Assembly: GCA_000727475.1 (NCBI GenBank) | Contig: KL647333.1 | Coordinates: forward strand, 261,903 to 325,902 | DNA: 64,000 bases | Origin: Sarcocystis neurona | Taxonomy: Eukaryota; Apicomplexa; Conoidasida; Eucoccidiorida; Sarcocystidae | Direction of reading: 5' to 3' | In this document: piece by piece, positions 35,609 to 49,706 of the stretch | Position numbering within the stretch: the first letter of the stretch is position 1 | Layout of the letters: every line of letters starts with the position of its first letter | Made by a program: the position numbers and the translations under genes | Notes under the pieces: model-generated | Seen by the model: only the letters and a program-made list of their open reading frames with translations | Database searches by the model: none | Told to the model about the DNA's origin: nothing

Positions 35609-38552
35609 GTAAGGGAATTTCTAATTGTTGTTTGAGTTGCAACCACGGCACACCGTATTCACTCACCGCTATCTAGATTTTAGCCAGTGTAGAAAATGGT
35701 TCAGCAGGTAGGTGCGGTCGAACTTCTAATTGCAGATCCTTCGTGCGCCATAGCTACACTATCCCCTGAGCGTGTGTGCTGTGGCTTGAAAAATTCCAAG
35801 GTGTTTTTCTGTGGAAGCGACCCACTGAACTTCCACTGTATTTTCTCCGTCCGAGAGTGTGTTTCCATCGTGCAATATTAAGTTGAGTCGCTGTACGCGG
35901 TTCCTCCCCACTGCTGTCTTCGGACCCGCATCTGCCTCCACATCAAGCAGTTGAAGTGTATCACAGCAGAGACGCGTTTTGCTCGCATCCTTGCTGCCGG
36001 ACGGCAGCTCATTCGACACAGGAATGGTAGATTTAATGGGCCATTCTTTTTCTAGAATGAAGACCTTCCGAGTTTTGGGAGTTCGTAAAGAGTAGGTGAG
36101 TACACGTGTGTCAATCCAACACGTCACATACCAAAAGCGGCCAACACGGCAGTCCGGATAGGTGCCGTGGGCTTTGATAATTCCCTTCTCAAAAAAACAT
36201 CTTCTCAAGTTTTAAAAAATACGCCAGTAATTCCGTCAAACATGCTTTTGAACTTTGAAGGAGGCTGCCAATCTCCTGAGCCGTTGCGACTTTCCCCTTC
36301 AGTTGGGAGAAGAAATGTTGTCCTGTAAGAAATAGAGCGTCAACTTTGAAACGGTCTTAAAACCATAGCACAACGACGCAAACAGATATCAACGTCTCGT
36401 CTGCCATTGTAACCACCTCTGGCTTCCCTTTAAGGTGATAACTGACAACCACAGGCGTGATTACACGCCCTACACACCTTCACGCAGCCGTTCAATCGGT
36501 AAGAATAATCTTTGACGGGCTTCTTGAATGCCTACTGGCTGCACCATACGCCTTCAAGAGCTTGCGACAGTTCCGCATCAATTCCTTTTCCATCAGCTCT
36601 GGTACAGATTATCGTGAAGAAATCACGGGCTCATTACCTGGTCGCACGGAGCTGCCGGCGTAGCACAGATCACTTTGATTATGGAATCCGCGTGCGCCGC
36701 TGCTCGCAGCTGAATTGTAAGGGTAGCACTTTGCCGTGTCCACCTGGGCAACAAAGATGCCAGCACAGCCCAAGAAATTTTTGTTTCGTCTCGCGGTTAC
36801 ACCGTGCGCCGCCAGCCCAACAGATCATGTCGCAGAGGCAACCGCCGTTGAGTTGCATTTGGTTCTCACCTCCTCCTGAAGCACCGTGACTTCGCAGGCG
36901 GTACGATTCTGTGACTGGTAGAACGTAGAGCCTGAAGCAGTTGAAACAACTGCATGGCTTTGAAGGACGGCCTTTTTTTCGAAAGTTCGTTACTCATTGC
37001 AAACATCCTCTTTGACGTGCGACTGCCGCCCGGTGCTGACTGAGATGGACTGCCACGAGACAAGGCCTCACCTACGATTTCAACACATCTCTTGGTGGAA
37101 TAGAGAACGCAGACACACCTTCGCAGTCCAGTGTCTTTGATTTACCATATTTCAAATCAGACAGCTTTAGACTTCAAAGCAAAATGAGTGCATCGATCCA
37201 TTCCTTTCAGCACCTATACATTCACATTCTGGCACTCTGGTCGTCCGCGTCTTTTTTGCAGGCATGCCGCCACACAACACGCTCAGGGCTTTGACAGCCA
37301 TTGCATGTTATATATACTCGTCCGCAAAAGCACCTGCGGTTGCAGCGCCGAACTATGAGCGACCCTCTGCTCCTATGCCATAAAGGAGGCCGTCGGCGCT
37401 GTCTAAGAGAGTCACTCTAAAGTTTCGTTTCTCTGCCACGAGACTTGTTCCTGCTGGGCGTTTGACCAACTTCCGCTTAGACCCGATGGAGCCGTTTTAT
37501 ATCTCGAGAGGTGACGACCAGCCTTCGTTGTTTTTTCTACGTTTCACGCAATCAACACAGGGTTAAGCAACGAAAAATCGTAGCCGCCGTTTTTGCCAAG
37601 TTCTGTCCAGCAACCCTCTTGCAGGACGGCAAAGTGATAGCGCGACACTCGCAACATTCTAATTTAGTGCAGGACTTGAGGCCATAGTGGATTCCCAACA
37701 AGAGACCTTCGTAATACATCTCCATAGAGAGATATTCGTTTATACCTCTTTTTCACTGTGTGTAAACGAAACACGTTTCATACACGCGTGGCTGAATTCC
37801 GTCAGAACGTGGAGCACGGTCGGAAGCGCACGCTTTGCAGCGCTGCTGGGGAGCGTCGGCAAGACAATCTGCACTTTTGTGGCTCTGTGGCAGCACGGGT
37901 CAGGGACTACAGAGCAGCTGATGTATCCTATCAAAAACGAACGAGGGATTTGCATCTCCGACTAAGCGTAATCCCCGCCTAGCTTAACGAAGTGCCCCAA
38001 CGAAGACCCACGTCACGAACAGATGATCGGTCTTTGCAATGACTGGCTCCCAATGGGTTTTATAAAAGTGTGACCGTGCCTGCGCTATGATAGCTTTTGA
38101 TTTGCAACGTCTTCTTCTCCCCCCAGTTTTTACTAATGGACGGCACAAGAGTCGGTCTAAGGCGCACCACCAGCTCCTGGTTCCGAATACTTAATATATC
38201 TGCACAGCTGTTCCGGTGACTGACTGCACACATAAGGATCAACGGCATTTACCGGAGAAGACTGACAGTTTTCATTTGTCCGACCTGCTCCTACGTGTCG
38301 ATATCTCTACTGATCTTCCTCCATGGAGTAGGACTAGTCGAAGCCACAAGTGAAAACAGGAGCTCTCCCTGGTGGCCAAAGATGTTGAAATTTAGAGAGT
38401 GTACCATAGGAGCCCAGAACTCAGGCCTTCGTCTCTAAGGTAAAAACAATCACCCAATGGGCCACAAAGCTACAGCATTGCACTCCGTGAGTTCCTACAT
38501 GTAGATTCTATCGGTCGGCCGTGGATCTCTTCCTTCGCTATTGTGTTGCCAG
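35609..38552. other. No supported gene
   Basis: The longest frame is 149 codons (35759-36208, -), with no recognised motif. The stretch 37.0-37.7 kb is closed by stops in most frames. Confidence 0.45.
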
Positions 38553-38956
38553 TGGAGACGACAACACAGGATGAAAATACGAGCTACGCTGCAGTGCCGA
38601 GTCTCTGCAATGTCCTCGTAGCTTTGGTGTTCCCCTGTCTTATTACTCAGGATCACGAGGCCTCACAGCATGAGAAGCAATGGAATTGCGCAGCTAGTGG
38701 CATCAACCGGGGCCAAAATCATCGAAATCCGTAGCTGCCTTCCCCTTCCCGCCTCCCAAATAACCCCGGCGATGACGAACGATATCCTACACCAAGTTGT
38801 GCGTCTCCTCAAAATTCATAATGAGTCGCTGACCGAGCCACCGGTTTCTACAAGAGGGTTTGTGCTCCCGCCAGTAGATCTGTTCTGGGTCGTATACTGT
38901 ATATACTGCTTAGTCCTTGTCCCCTGCCGCAGAAGACGGCTTTTCTGAAGCTTTAG
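38553..38956 (+). CDS. Candidate last three exons of a gene, unknown product
   Basis: Proposed exons are 38553-38593, 38651-38873 and 38933-38956, with introns of 57 and 59 nt. Acceptors are good: CTTCGCTATTGTGTTGCCAG, GTTCCCCTGTCTTATTACTCAG and GTCCTTGTCCCCTGCCGCAG. Donors are weaker (GCA|GTGCCG and CCA|GTAGAT). Phases agree: the first exon leaves two bases (CA) that complete Gln, and the second enters one base in and ends on a full codon. The long middle exon reads RSNGIAQLVASTGAKIIEIR, then a Pro-rich turn and TNDILHQVVRLLKIHNESLT. This alternates hydrophobic and polar residues like a small alpha/beta fold. The last exon adds KTAFLKL and a TAG at 38954. No family is recognised. An alternative frame from 38935 (DGFSEALAFLSRIPLLKEIS) is also protein-like but cannot be joined in phase. 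Confidence 0.3.
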
Positions 38957-41900
38957 CATTTCTCAGCCGGATTCCGCTTCTTAAGGAGATTTCTTCTGAT
39001 TCTCCATACAGCTGGATAGAATCTACTTTAATTATTGTGGCACAGGTGCACGCCGACCGTTTGTCACAGCTTCGGCCGCTGAGAAACTTTAGTTACCGAC
39101 GTAGCTTGCAACGCTCTGTAGCGTCCGAGAACTGCGTTCATTCAACCCCACACTCGGGAAGCGTCGACGCGCAAATGGATTCTCGAGCGCTGAGACGTTG
39201 TCAAATTCCTGCAGCAGACAACCGTCATCCCTTTCTTATTCAGTGGTGTGGGCTGCAAGAACCAGGTGGGGAGATAGTACACACTGGCTGCTCAGCGCTG
39301 TTACTTTAGTTCCACCTGTGAAACCACTAACTGGAAACTCGAAGGTTCCTTTCAATATTCAACTCACGTAAGCCCCTGTGATCTTCGGTTGAACTCTGAA
39401 CCTTGAGGGTCCATTTTAGAAGTAGAATCAGCATTTTTGACTACAGAAGAGCGTTATCCCAGACCCCTCTACATTACTCCATGCTCAACAACGGACACCG
39501 CCTCCCCGTCTCACTTGGCGTGCCGGCGTTTTTCGAAGGATGTACTCACGAACCCTAGGGCAGAACTTTTGGGCGGCCCGGCCGGAGTTGGACAACGAAC
39601 AATGGTTCCAGGATAGAAGCAACCTTGGGATCTGTGCATTCGACTGAACAACAAAGAGCTCGTCGCTTGGGATCAAATGGCTGCCCTCTGCAGACGGGAG
39701 CGTTAGTCGGGGCCAAAAGACAGGCCAAATTGAAAGCGTTGCACGCAGATTGAAGAGTTCGAGTAGCCACTTGAGGAAAGCAAGCTTCGAAGCGTGTGAA
39801 GAATCAGGCTTACTGGCGCCACTGCCTAGTAAGCAGTGGTGCCCCTCACTTGCAGCTGAGTTTTAGTTCAGCGACGTAGAATATTGTAAACAATCGCACG
39901 TGGCCAACGGCGGTCGATTTCAAACCTTGTTAAAGGAGAGTTTTGGCATTCGCCAACATTTGGGTACGTTGCTGAAGAGAACAGCGCCTATTGTCTTTGA
40001 CACTGGGAATCACCTCGATAGCCCTTGGGCACACCAGCGGCTCTCTCCATCATATGAAACACTCTGACGGTTCGCTGCGCCGTCCTGGATAAATATACGG
40101 GGCTGCGTCCATCGTATTCAAAATAGGTACACTTCTCTTTTGACCTCCACCCCTGGCATTGCTGCTTGTCATTTCATTGGTTCACAAGTGCCACGCATAA
40201 GGTTCTGAATGTTTCCGTCGTCTCCGCGGCCCGTTCCGTCTACTTCTCACCAACTGCTGCTTCACCAACAGATTTTTCTTGCAGCATTGCCCGCGTATGA
40301 CAGGAGACGATTCTTTGGATCTTAGGGCGTGCCGTGATAGAGTTGAAGGCAAACTACCACGTGTTTTGTCGCTCTCGACGAATTTTGTCGGTTTTTACCG
40401 TTCCCGTTCTCCAGCGTTGCCGCACGCCAGGACGCAAGCGACCTGCTGAAACACCAGATCCCTATTAGCTGTTGCAGGCCTTTTTGACGCAGCCAGCGTA
40501 CTGCGTAGGCTATTGTTCTCAAACAACGAAGAGATCGAGTGAAACTCACTTTCACAACTGTTACTTTGCCTGACCATAGCCGTGTAAGTGTCCGTGCTCT
40601 GCGTTCCGAAGGAGCACGCCACCGGCTTCGTTTTATATATCTGTACACGTCGTCACCTTCGGGCGCTGAAAATGCATAGAGCGCGAGCTTCCCGTTGTCA
40701 CTTCAGGAGACACGTGGTTTGCTGAACCCACCGTTTCCGAGAGCAATGACAAGCAGCCTCGGTGCGCTTGGGGAAGCCAGTAATTCCTACTGGATATCAT
40801 GGGCTCACGCCGGCACGTACCGCGAACGGTAGCTGCATTCGGCATACTCGAAACAGAACCACAATGAATTCGTGGACGCGGGGATGTCAAGTCCCTTGTG
40901 AGATCCCTGCGCTCCATTTATTCTACCAGGACAGCTGCAAAAAACTACAGGCAACCGCATTCCCTGAGCAGCTTTTCCGCCCTGTCTCTAGTTTGTGATG
41001 CAGAAAAGGATAATAGGCCACGCAGGCCCCGTGCACACCACTCATCGCCTGCGACTTTCTCGGCAGAACACAATGCGGACTCAGCACATCCTTAATGACA
41101 GGGGACATCTCCTGGAGTCACATTTGACTCAGAAAGCGTTTACGCTACTTCCAATACTTCGACATACCGTCTCCTAAGTATTCATCTCAATCTATCTTCA
41201 GAAACAAGCTCATTCAGCCTGCTCACGCAAGCGTTAGTATTCTGTGTGAACAAGATTGGCCAGGAGGCTGCAGATTTCAGTAAAAAATATCATGGCGTGA
41301 GCGAAGCTAAACACCTTCACCACACAGTGTGATTCTGTGTGCTCAAGTCGCACGTTTTTTCTTCCACCTTCAGGCCCTCAGTAAGGCGAACGACAACGTT
41401 CCTTTTTACATTCTTCCCAGTGCCCGCAGTTCGTAAGTGGTATTCTTCCACGGCAGTTTAGTTCCTTGCACAAGACGGTGAACGGTTTTTCCGCTATTGT
41501 GTCTGTTGCAGAGGAAGACAGACAACTCCTCTTTGAACTGAGACATTCTCATCCGTCCTTCACCACAGCGGTGGTAGTTTTTTCTCTTCACTCCACTTTT
41601 TCTACGAATATGTGCAGAATTGTGCATATTCGTAAATACCGTGTTGGGCCACAGGGCGCGGCGCAGAAAGTTTAAGAAGGCCCCTTCCATTGCGATATTG
41701 AAGCCCCGAGTTTTCGGGTCCGCTCGTTTACGGTGTGCTTTGAGCCTGCGCCCCCTTCGTAGGCGAAGACGTCTTCCGACTCGACGACGTCATACCGCAT
41801 TATGCAGTGGTGCCCCATCTTCTGCCACACTCGAATTGGTCTGCTTGTGTCTTCCGGGCATAGTCAGCTAAACGCAGAAATTCACCACTCCAGGACGGAC

Positions 41901-44900
41901 GTTCCGAGCACAACTCTTAGATTCGGACTTCGTCCCTCAAAATACCCTGCTGCAACCCTGCAGTCAAATGCGCACGGCTAGATAGTTTGAGTATAGCTTT
42001 TTACTCCAGATACTAGCGTAGAGTCAGAGACACCTGACCGAGGCTGGTGCAAAGTATTCCCTTACAAATTTACTTTTATCGGCGTCTTCCTTACTTTAAA
42101 CCCACGCGTGATAATGGGAGTCTTCTCCGTATGCTCTCAGCGGCCTAATTGAGTTAAGTGAAGAAAACGCTGAAGGCAACCTCGTGCTTTCAGTTTGTGC
42201 GAGTATAGCGGCATCTTCATTGTTTGCAACCACTAAGAAGTCTTGGGCGATTTCTTTTTCAGAATGACTCTGTCAACAAGAGTTTTGGATCGCAACACGA
42301 CACAGGGGGAAGTGGGTTTATGCTGTTTGTCTTCGAGCGCAGAGAGGAGACCAGTATAAGAAAAGAGGAAAAAACATTTTAAAGCCTGTACTTATTGAGT
42401 TTCCCTACTAATGCGCCTTAATGTTACTCACTGCTAACTAAGGTTTTCTCAGACACATGGGGAGTTAAGAAGGTGTTTCTAAATGGGTCTTGTACGCATT
42501 CGGATGTAACTTGCATGCCACGCTTTAGAATCACTGCCTCCTAGGGACTGCCGAAGCAGCTGCGACAGACCACCATCTTTTCTTACGGCGCAGGCCCAAC
42601 CGGTCTCCTTTGGCTGTACAATTCTTCCTGGGCATCTTCTCAAAAAGCATAGCCTTCTTCGAACTGCTTAAAGATCGGAACCACTGGCATATAAATATAG
42701 TTTTCCACACAACTGGGAAAGTCTACATGCAGATCAGCGTCGCTTCAGTGACGCGTAGGAGACCGGCGGCCTGTCAAATCTTGCAATACGAACAAACGGA
42801 GCCGAACGCTCTTTTATTCCCGCATGGCCAGCTTCAGCCTCGTAAATTCCTTATGCGAGCAATTCAGCAGATGCTTTTCTAAGCTTGAGAACCACTGTCC
42901 ATGTCGCCCGAACCTTACCAGCCCCTGGTTCATGCTATCACATTTGCACTGCACACTTCGTAAAAGACAGGCTGGAACACTTTAAAGGTTGTTGTTCCCC
43001 CGCAGTTACCATGGCAGCTAGCTCCTAGTAGGCTCATTCCAGTATCTAGCACTAACACTACACCATTCGTGTCCCGCCTCTAGCCTACATGTCAACGAGA
43101 CGCTAAGACGTCTGCTTCTCTTGCGCTGCTTTGAAGAGTTTAGTACGTCCATTGGATCCTTTTCTTTGCGCCTCATTGCACCAGATGAGGCGTCGAGAGA
43201 CAAAAATACCTTCTTCCCCATTCGGCTTCACCGCCCTGCTCTGACCTCGAGCACATTCTGTATTTGGGAACAGCAAAGCGGTCTCTTTCCCCTGCCCGTG
43301 TCTGTGTCCCGTCGTCAGTCGCTGCTTACGAACAGGTTCGGCAGTTTGTGCGTACCAACATTCAGGGCGACGTGGAGCAAACCACGACTTCGGCGGCAAG
43401 CTCTGAACTACGGACACAATCAGAGATACAACCGAGTATGTAAGCCTTTCCTATTCCACACACTGAGTGGACACAGTTACTGTTAAGCAGAAAAGCTGCA
43501 GTTGCACACAGTCCTGCATGCGAAAACCTACACCACCAGTAGGACTGGTAACCCCGACAAGACTGGGGCACGTCGGCCCCTCAAGTGCACATCAAGCTGC
43601 AAGTTCGACACAAGACCGCCGTACGGCCATCGGCTTGTGAGCCTTGCTGCCGCAAGTGGAAGGGAGTGATGCATATCCATGAGTTGTTGCAGTGCAAATT
43701 TTTAGCCACAGCATCTGCGCTTCTGCTACAGTCGTGTACTGTTCAGGGACAACCGTGTGGGCGACTGTTTGCATCTCTCACAATGCCCTACAGACCTACT
43801 ACGTGAAGGAAAGGCGCTGACTCGACTGCTGTCAGGTGAAATCTGCTGCACGATTTGACAGCATTGTCATTGCCAGGCTTTTGGCGCAGTGCGAAATTTG
43901 CGTCGTCATTTGTTAAATAGCAAAATGCTCAAAAGTAGGTTTCGCAAGAAACGGAGCCACACGCCGTGAAAGCAACGAACGCTCGAGCACTGATTGAAGC
44001 AGCTTCGCCTTAACAGGTTCCCGCCTTCCAGGTACTTCACAGCGCGTCGACACCTCGACCCGAGGTGGCTGATGCGAGCGTGCGGCAGTGAGACAGAAGA
44101 TTTGAGTTCGACTGCCCCACATTCTCAGTAGGCATCGTAAAAATTGGAACGTTCTGCGTTTTCAACGCAAATTGTGTAACGGGAAGTTTTTCCCCTCCAT
44201 GTTCTTTCCCATAGATTCTTCTAAACAGGTCGCGCAGCACGTGTGATGTCGAGGAGGGGAGGGCGTCCCTCGCGAAAATCGCACGCACTTCACAGGTCCA
44301 AGCAGGCAGACACGTAAACGATACCAACTTTATGCAACACGGGTTATTCTCCTGGAAGGGAAACTACGCCTGGACAGCCCGTGCTCGTGCCGTTTACCTT
44401 GAGATCTGCGATAAGAACAGCGCAGGCGGTGTTCTTATGTGCTGTGCATGTTGACAAGTGTAGGATTTCGCTTTGGGCTTCTGGCTCGCCAAACGTCATG
44501 GGGTGACAGAACGTGCCATAGCTTTCTGCGCTTCTACCACGGTCAGAATGAAAACGAGGTCCTAAAAGCATTCCAACCTGGATGACGCTGCAGTCCGCGC
44601 GCAAAAGACGCGAAGGCGCTGGCACCGCTTGGAACTCTTCGTTGTACCGCCGCTTGCAATTTCCGCAGCTTCCAGATTGCGACAATTCCGAGGGAACAGC
44701 TCACTGCCACCAGCTTATCGGGTTTTCGCATTTCGCCAATGGAGAAGCTGATGTCGATGCATCAAACAGACAGGAAGAAATATCCTTTTCGAAATAGTTC
44801 ACATTGAAAACGTTGAACAGCAATGAGACGGCAACTGGTGAATGATGCCCCTCTCCGTGTCCACTTATCCTTCATTCCCAAGCTAGACGGAGGTGAGTGT

Positions 44901-47900
44901 ACAGAATGGCCGCAGCCACTTCAAGCGGTCCTTAAATATTTTTGTCGTTCTGATTTCCCCGTCTTCTGAGTGTTAACATTCTCACGCGCCACATCAACGA
45001 GTGCGGGAAAAATATCAGCAGCCTGCGGCTCCGCTACCCCTGGCCGCGGATTTTTTTCTCATGCCTTGGCGTTCTTCCAAACGGAAACGCGGAACTAGGA
45101 GTTTTCTACAATTCCTGTACGTTTATAAATTGCCTTTGTCGATTTACATGTGACTTTCTGAAATTGACTCGAATGCCTGCACAAGACAACGGGGTGCGCT
45201 CGGCAGCTCTGTGCTATTCGGCGAGTATTCCTGTCTCCGTAGCTACCAATTTCACAAGTAGTACACGGGAAAGACAAAACAGCCTCTGCGAAATTCCAGC
45301 ACATTATACTGTTCCTCACGATGAGCGAACATAAGATACACCAGAATGTCACCTGCCTGTTAGTTCAGCCGATCCGAGTAACGAACTTCACAAAGGTGAC
45401 GCAGCGTACTTCCAGCTGAAGGTTTAGAGCCTACATACATGGGGAAAACACTGTGTCCCAATATGCGATCAGAAGCTCAAACGTTGAGTCTCACTCCAAA
45501 AAATTTCATATCTTCAAAAGAACATGCCCAAAAAGGATCCAACAAGTCTGGCCAACATAGAGCGTTTCGTTTTCACCTTCAGATCTGCGCCAAAGGAGGA
45601 AATAACTCTGCTTGCACTTTGAATCCGAGGAGTTATGCGGAATACCGGTCTCAGGTGATCCACTCGTAAGACAGTAGCTGGAAAATGTGGCATTGGAGCA
45701 GCATCCCTGCGCCCACGACAGGGTTACGGGCTCGCTCGGTATACGCAGGCTAACAGCAGGTCTTGCCTGGCCTGGTGTCAAAGAGCACAACTCGACAGGC
45801 ACCACAGCTTATCACAAAAACGAAGTGGGCCGAATATTATCCAGATAGAGAAACAACTGGAAAAAACAGAAACAGCTGAGTTATGTGAGAAGCTTCACTT
45901 GTTGACATTGCTATCCGGGACATCTTTACGTCCATCTGACTACCTGTCTGATGTCAAAACGCTCTCACAAAGTGCAATGCAATATTAATTCTAGCATATC
46001 CTGAGTTTTGGCAAGCCTTTAATATTCGTATTAATATTACCACATTGGGGGTGCATAACGTTCAGAGGAAAATGCAGAAACATAGTTGGGTTCCTGGTGG
46101 AGCACGTGGGTCATAAGTTTCACATTATCTCAAGAGTTTCCAACTGAGGAAAAGGAGAGCTTGCAGCTCAGTTCGAACCGCACGGAAGTGTACTCTGCCT
46201 TGCATGAGCCCCTGAGCAAAACAGAAATTCGCCGATTATCCGTCTCTTGTCGGAAGGAGAATTTGTGCTCTTCGCTAAGAACAGGCTGCACTCGCGACGC
46301 TGAACTGCTTCGTAATAAGGGAACAGTGCACTGAATAAAGACTACTCAGTGTGTCACCAGCCGAGTGCAAGTGGCGCCTAAGTGTCGTAGTGAAGAGCCT
46401 TGTGTTGCGGTAGACTTGTTGTTTTTATCCGACTGGGGCTTCAGCATAAATATCACAGATAACAAGTCCTACTTTGAAAACGCTCGGTTACTACCTACTC
46501 GTGGTTTTCGTTACCCTCAAGTCTGGCAACTTAAATTTTAAGAATGTCCCACTGTAGACGATGCCGCACACACTTCGTAGTCTCCAACAACGAATATGTG
46601 CGTCCAGTCCTATTGCTAAACGCAAAGGAAATCCAGTGGATCCTGGCGCCCACGGTATCCGCCCCAGCCTGAACAGCCACTTCCCCAAACCCGTCTCTTT
46701 ACAAAATTGCTTTCCGTCTACGATTCTCGTTCGCTTCAACGTGGGAAGTCGACGTTATTCGCGGGGTTGCGAGGATATCCTAGGCAGAGAGCACGCTTGA
46801 GTGTGGAGCGCCTGGCGTGATTACCTCGCCGTATAGCATCCCAATCGACATTGACTTACCCCGTGGAGCGAATAGCTGTAAAGCACGGTGTCTGAGCCTG
46901 TACGTTTACTTCCGTGCTTCTCTCCCCAAGATTCCTATGTCCACCTGTTGTGCCGTCGGGAGAGTTGAGACGAGAACAAGCTGGCAGCATCTGCAATTTA
47001 TCTTCAAAATTTGGCCTTCTAATGTGCCTGCAGTTCACTCTCACGTCTTCCACAACACAAACGAAGACGGGTTTCGACCCCTAACGACAACATGTCGGCT
47101 CCTTGACCCCTCTCTAAGGTCCAGATCTACTACGAGCAGGCGCAAACGACAGCACTCTGTACAAGGGATCCCACGTCGGCAGCCGGTCTTGATAGTGTCA
47201 CCCCCGTTCCCTGTCGCGACCTCAACACTGTGCAATTGCCCAGACAGTGGGCCTTATTTTCTACAGTACAACTGGTTCGGCCTGTGCCTTTTCATCCGCT
47301 AGTCCTCGTTTCGTGCGTCTAGGTGCGATACGTAATAAGAAGAGCTCCTGTAGAACAGGCACCCTCCAAAGCGCAGCACCATCCGGGACAAGAATTTCGA
47401 CCTCAACATAGGCATCCACCTCTGTGAATATGCACAAGGCGCGCCGTCGAGAGATCAAAAAGCCTCTGGTTGTACTCAACACCGGAAAATCTAATTTGTA
47501 TAGCCCGCCAGCGGCGGCAACACTGGGCGGAAAGAATTGTTGTACCGTTGCAAAAACGCCGGAAGCCCAGAAACATTCCTAGATGTGTCCGGTTTCGATA
47601 ATCTCGGAGTGTTCATGGAGTACCTCGAGATGAATTGATACCCGTAAAACCTCACTCCGAGTTGACCGTCGCCTTCAAAGCGTTTGGGCGTCTACTTCTA
47701 TTTGTCGAGTGGCCATTGGGACACTAAACCTAGTTGCATCCCAACTTTAGCTGTCGGTGTACACTGTTATTAGCAATTCGCCTCAACTTTTCGTGCTGTC
47801 GGCGGAAGATGAGGCCGTCTCTGGCTTTTTTTCGAGTCTCGGATGCGCGTGTGGACAAATGGTCCACGTGTTACGTGTTCTCGCAACAAAGCTATGTTGA

Positions 47901-48903
47901 CTCAATCATCTTCGTACGTAGACCGGAGCTCAACTAGGAATTACTGCGGCTCACAAGCGCGTCTTAGCCGCCTTTCCGGCAACATGGATGTTGCTCTTGA
48001 CCAGAAACATTCGGCTGTACAAAGGAAGTTAGGAGCGGTCACCAACCACGCTTCTTGAGTCGGCCATACGCAACTGTAATCGGACGAATCTATGCGTGAG
48101 AAGTAGCAGGGTTCAGAAGGATTCAAGTAAGTTGCATCAAGTCTGGAAGAGAGGACAGGTTCTTCAACCACAGCTGATATACTCAGGCGTGCCAGAAACA
48201 ATAAATTTTCACTCTGGTGTCTAGTCTCTTCTCCTCTCGCATAGAAGCTAAAAGGCGCCTGCACGCGGAATTTCTCATTAGACAGTTTTGGGCACCGATA
48301 CGTAGCTATCCACTCCAGGATGCACTTAGCTTCACGGTAGGCTCAGGAAGAGCCCGCCAGCCTTCCACGTTCCTACCACTGGTAGGGCTGCACTTGATTT
48401 TGTCCGGACTGATAATCATGCCATCAGACAACTCGTGACTGCCTTGTGTCGCCATATTTTTACTCATCATCCGTATTCTATTCCGGCTTACATATCTTCT
48501 TTTCAGTTGCAACCTATCGCCGCACCTGAGCTTTGCACAGCTATAGCCAGCACCGTCACCTTTGCAACTCCGCAAACAGTCGGCGTTACGTCTTTTCACC
48601 TGCCTTTGGCCAAGTATTTACAACAAGCTGGGATGGGGACACAGGTTTCTACCCCACGCGTGTAGTCCGTCTACTGAGGAAATAAAGCTGGTTGGTCGCA
48701 TAGCTCAGACCCAATCTTTACAAAAACTGCAGGATTTTCGCATGTCAGTGCTAACCAAGGTTTCCACTGGCTTTGCACATGCATGCATCTTTCTGTTTGA
48801 ATACAGTCGGACTCGCACATATTTATAGAATCCTAACTCGCAACCACGCAACATTGCTTAGGTGCTCTCTGTGGCCTAATTTTATTTTTGTCTTCCATCC
48901 TAA
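38957..48903. other. Large stretch without supported genes
   Basis: Nearly 10 kb with no model I would defend. Frames reach 130 codons (38917-39309, +), 121 codons (43121-43486, +) and 161 codons (46817-47302, +), often with competing frames on the other strand. From 41.9 to 42.6 kb there is almost no open frame at all. A 10-bp inverted repeat at 41603-41634 was noted and rejected as chance. Confidence 0.45.
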
Positions 48904-49030
48904 GCGCCTGCGACAATTGCTGAAAACAAGGATCGCGGCGGTTGATGGGCGCCAAACAATATTGCGGAAGACAAAGGGACTCGCACTACGAACCCAACAG
49001 GAGGAAATTCCTAAAAATAAAGCTCCATGA
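48904..49030 (+). CDS. Candidate exon, basic, unknown product
   Basis: A very good acceptor region (branch-point-like CCTAAT, then TTTTATTTTTGTCTTCCATC and CTAAG) precedes 41 open codons to a TGA at 49028. The frame reads RLRQLLKTRIAAVDGRQTIL followed by RKTKGLALRTQQEEIPKNKA. It is basic and helix-like. The exon may be terminal, or may end at GCG|GTTGAT after 12 codons and join in phase 0 to the model that begins at 49707. No domain is recognised. Confidence 0.22.
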
Positions 49031-49706
49031 GATTCCAGAAGTACGTGGGCGTATTCGTCCCCACGCGCTGTGATAGCCATCAAAACGCACAAGGCCGACA
49101 GCGGAACATAGGCTACACCGACAGAAGAGTCCGCGTGCGAAGCTACGCCCCCCTTCACAAGAAAGAAAGCGTCCACAGAAGAGAGACTGCCGTAACCACT
49201 TTGTCCCATTCCCGTGAACACCGATTACGGCTTGTGTGCAATGGGCTACTCTTGAGTGTCGCCGACATCTCTGTGTTGCGTTGCGCCCTATTTCTCGGTG
49301 TGTTCCGATACCTGATTGGTGTACTACGCAGCACCGTCTCTACTAGATGAGAATGGCGTCTCAATACTTTGATCACCCCCGCACTACCCCGCTCAGCAAC
49401 ATCATGCAGACGGCCTACGCACAATTATCCAGGATTATTACCCGTGTACAAACCTCGCACGCTACACACCATTTGACAAGCTAGGACGTTCGACCTCCGC
49501 GTGGTGTCTCCGGAGGCTCTCTTCCCTCGGCGTCGGCCTTTCCTGGCATATCTTTGCCTCTTGTGGAGGCGAAAGACAAAAGCCAACAGTTCGAACACGG
49601 ACCCGGCTCGCTTGGCCATCCTTGTCCCATTCTGAACGCCCCAGGTTTCCAAAAAAGGCAGGCTTGTCTGCTTCCTCTTCTTCTTTCCACGTGTTGTCCT
49701 CTTGAG

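Noticed and set aside
38935..39309. Protein-like frame DGFSEALAFLSRIPLLKEIS as the exon after 38873
   Set aside because: Acceptor phase does not match; the only phase-1 donor with a good sequence (38899) would create a stop codon at the junction and leave a 34-nt intron.
41603..41634. Inverted repeat TACGAATATG ... CATATTCGTA
   Set aside because: Only 10 perfect pairs with a 12-base spacer; about one such case is expected by chance in 64 kb.
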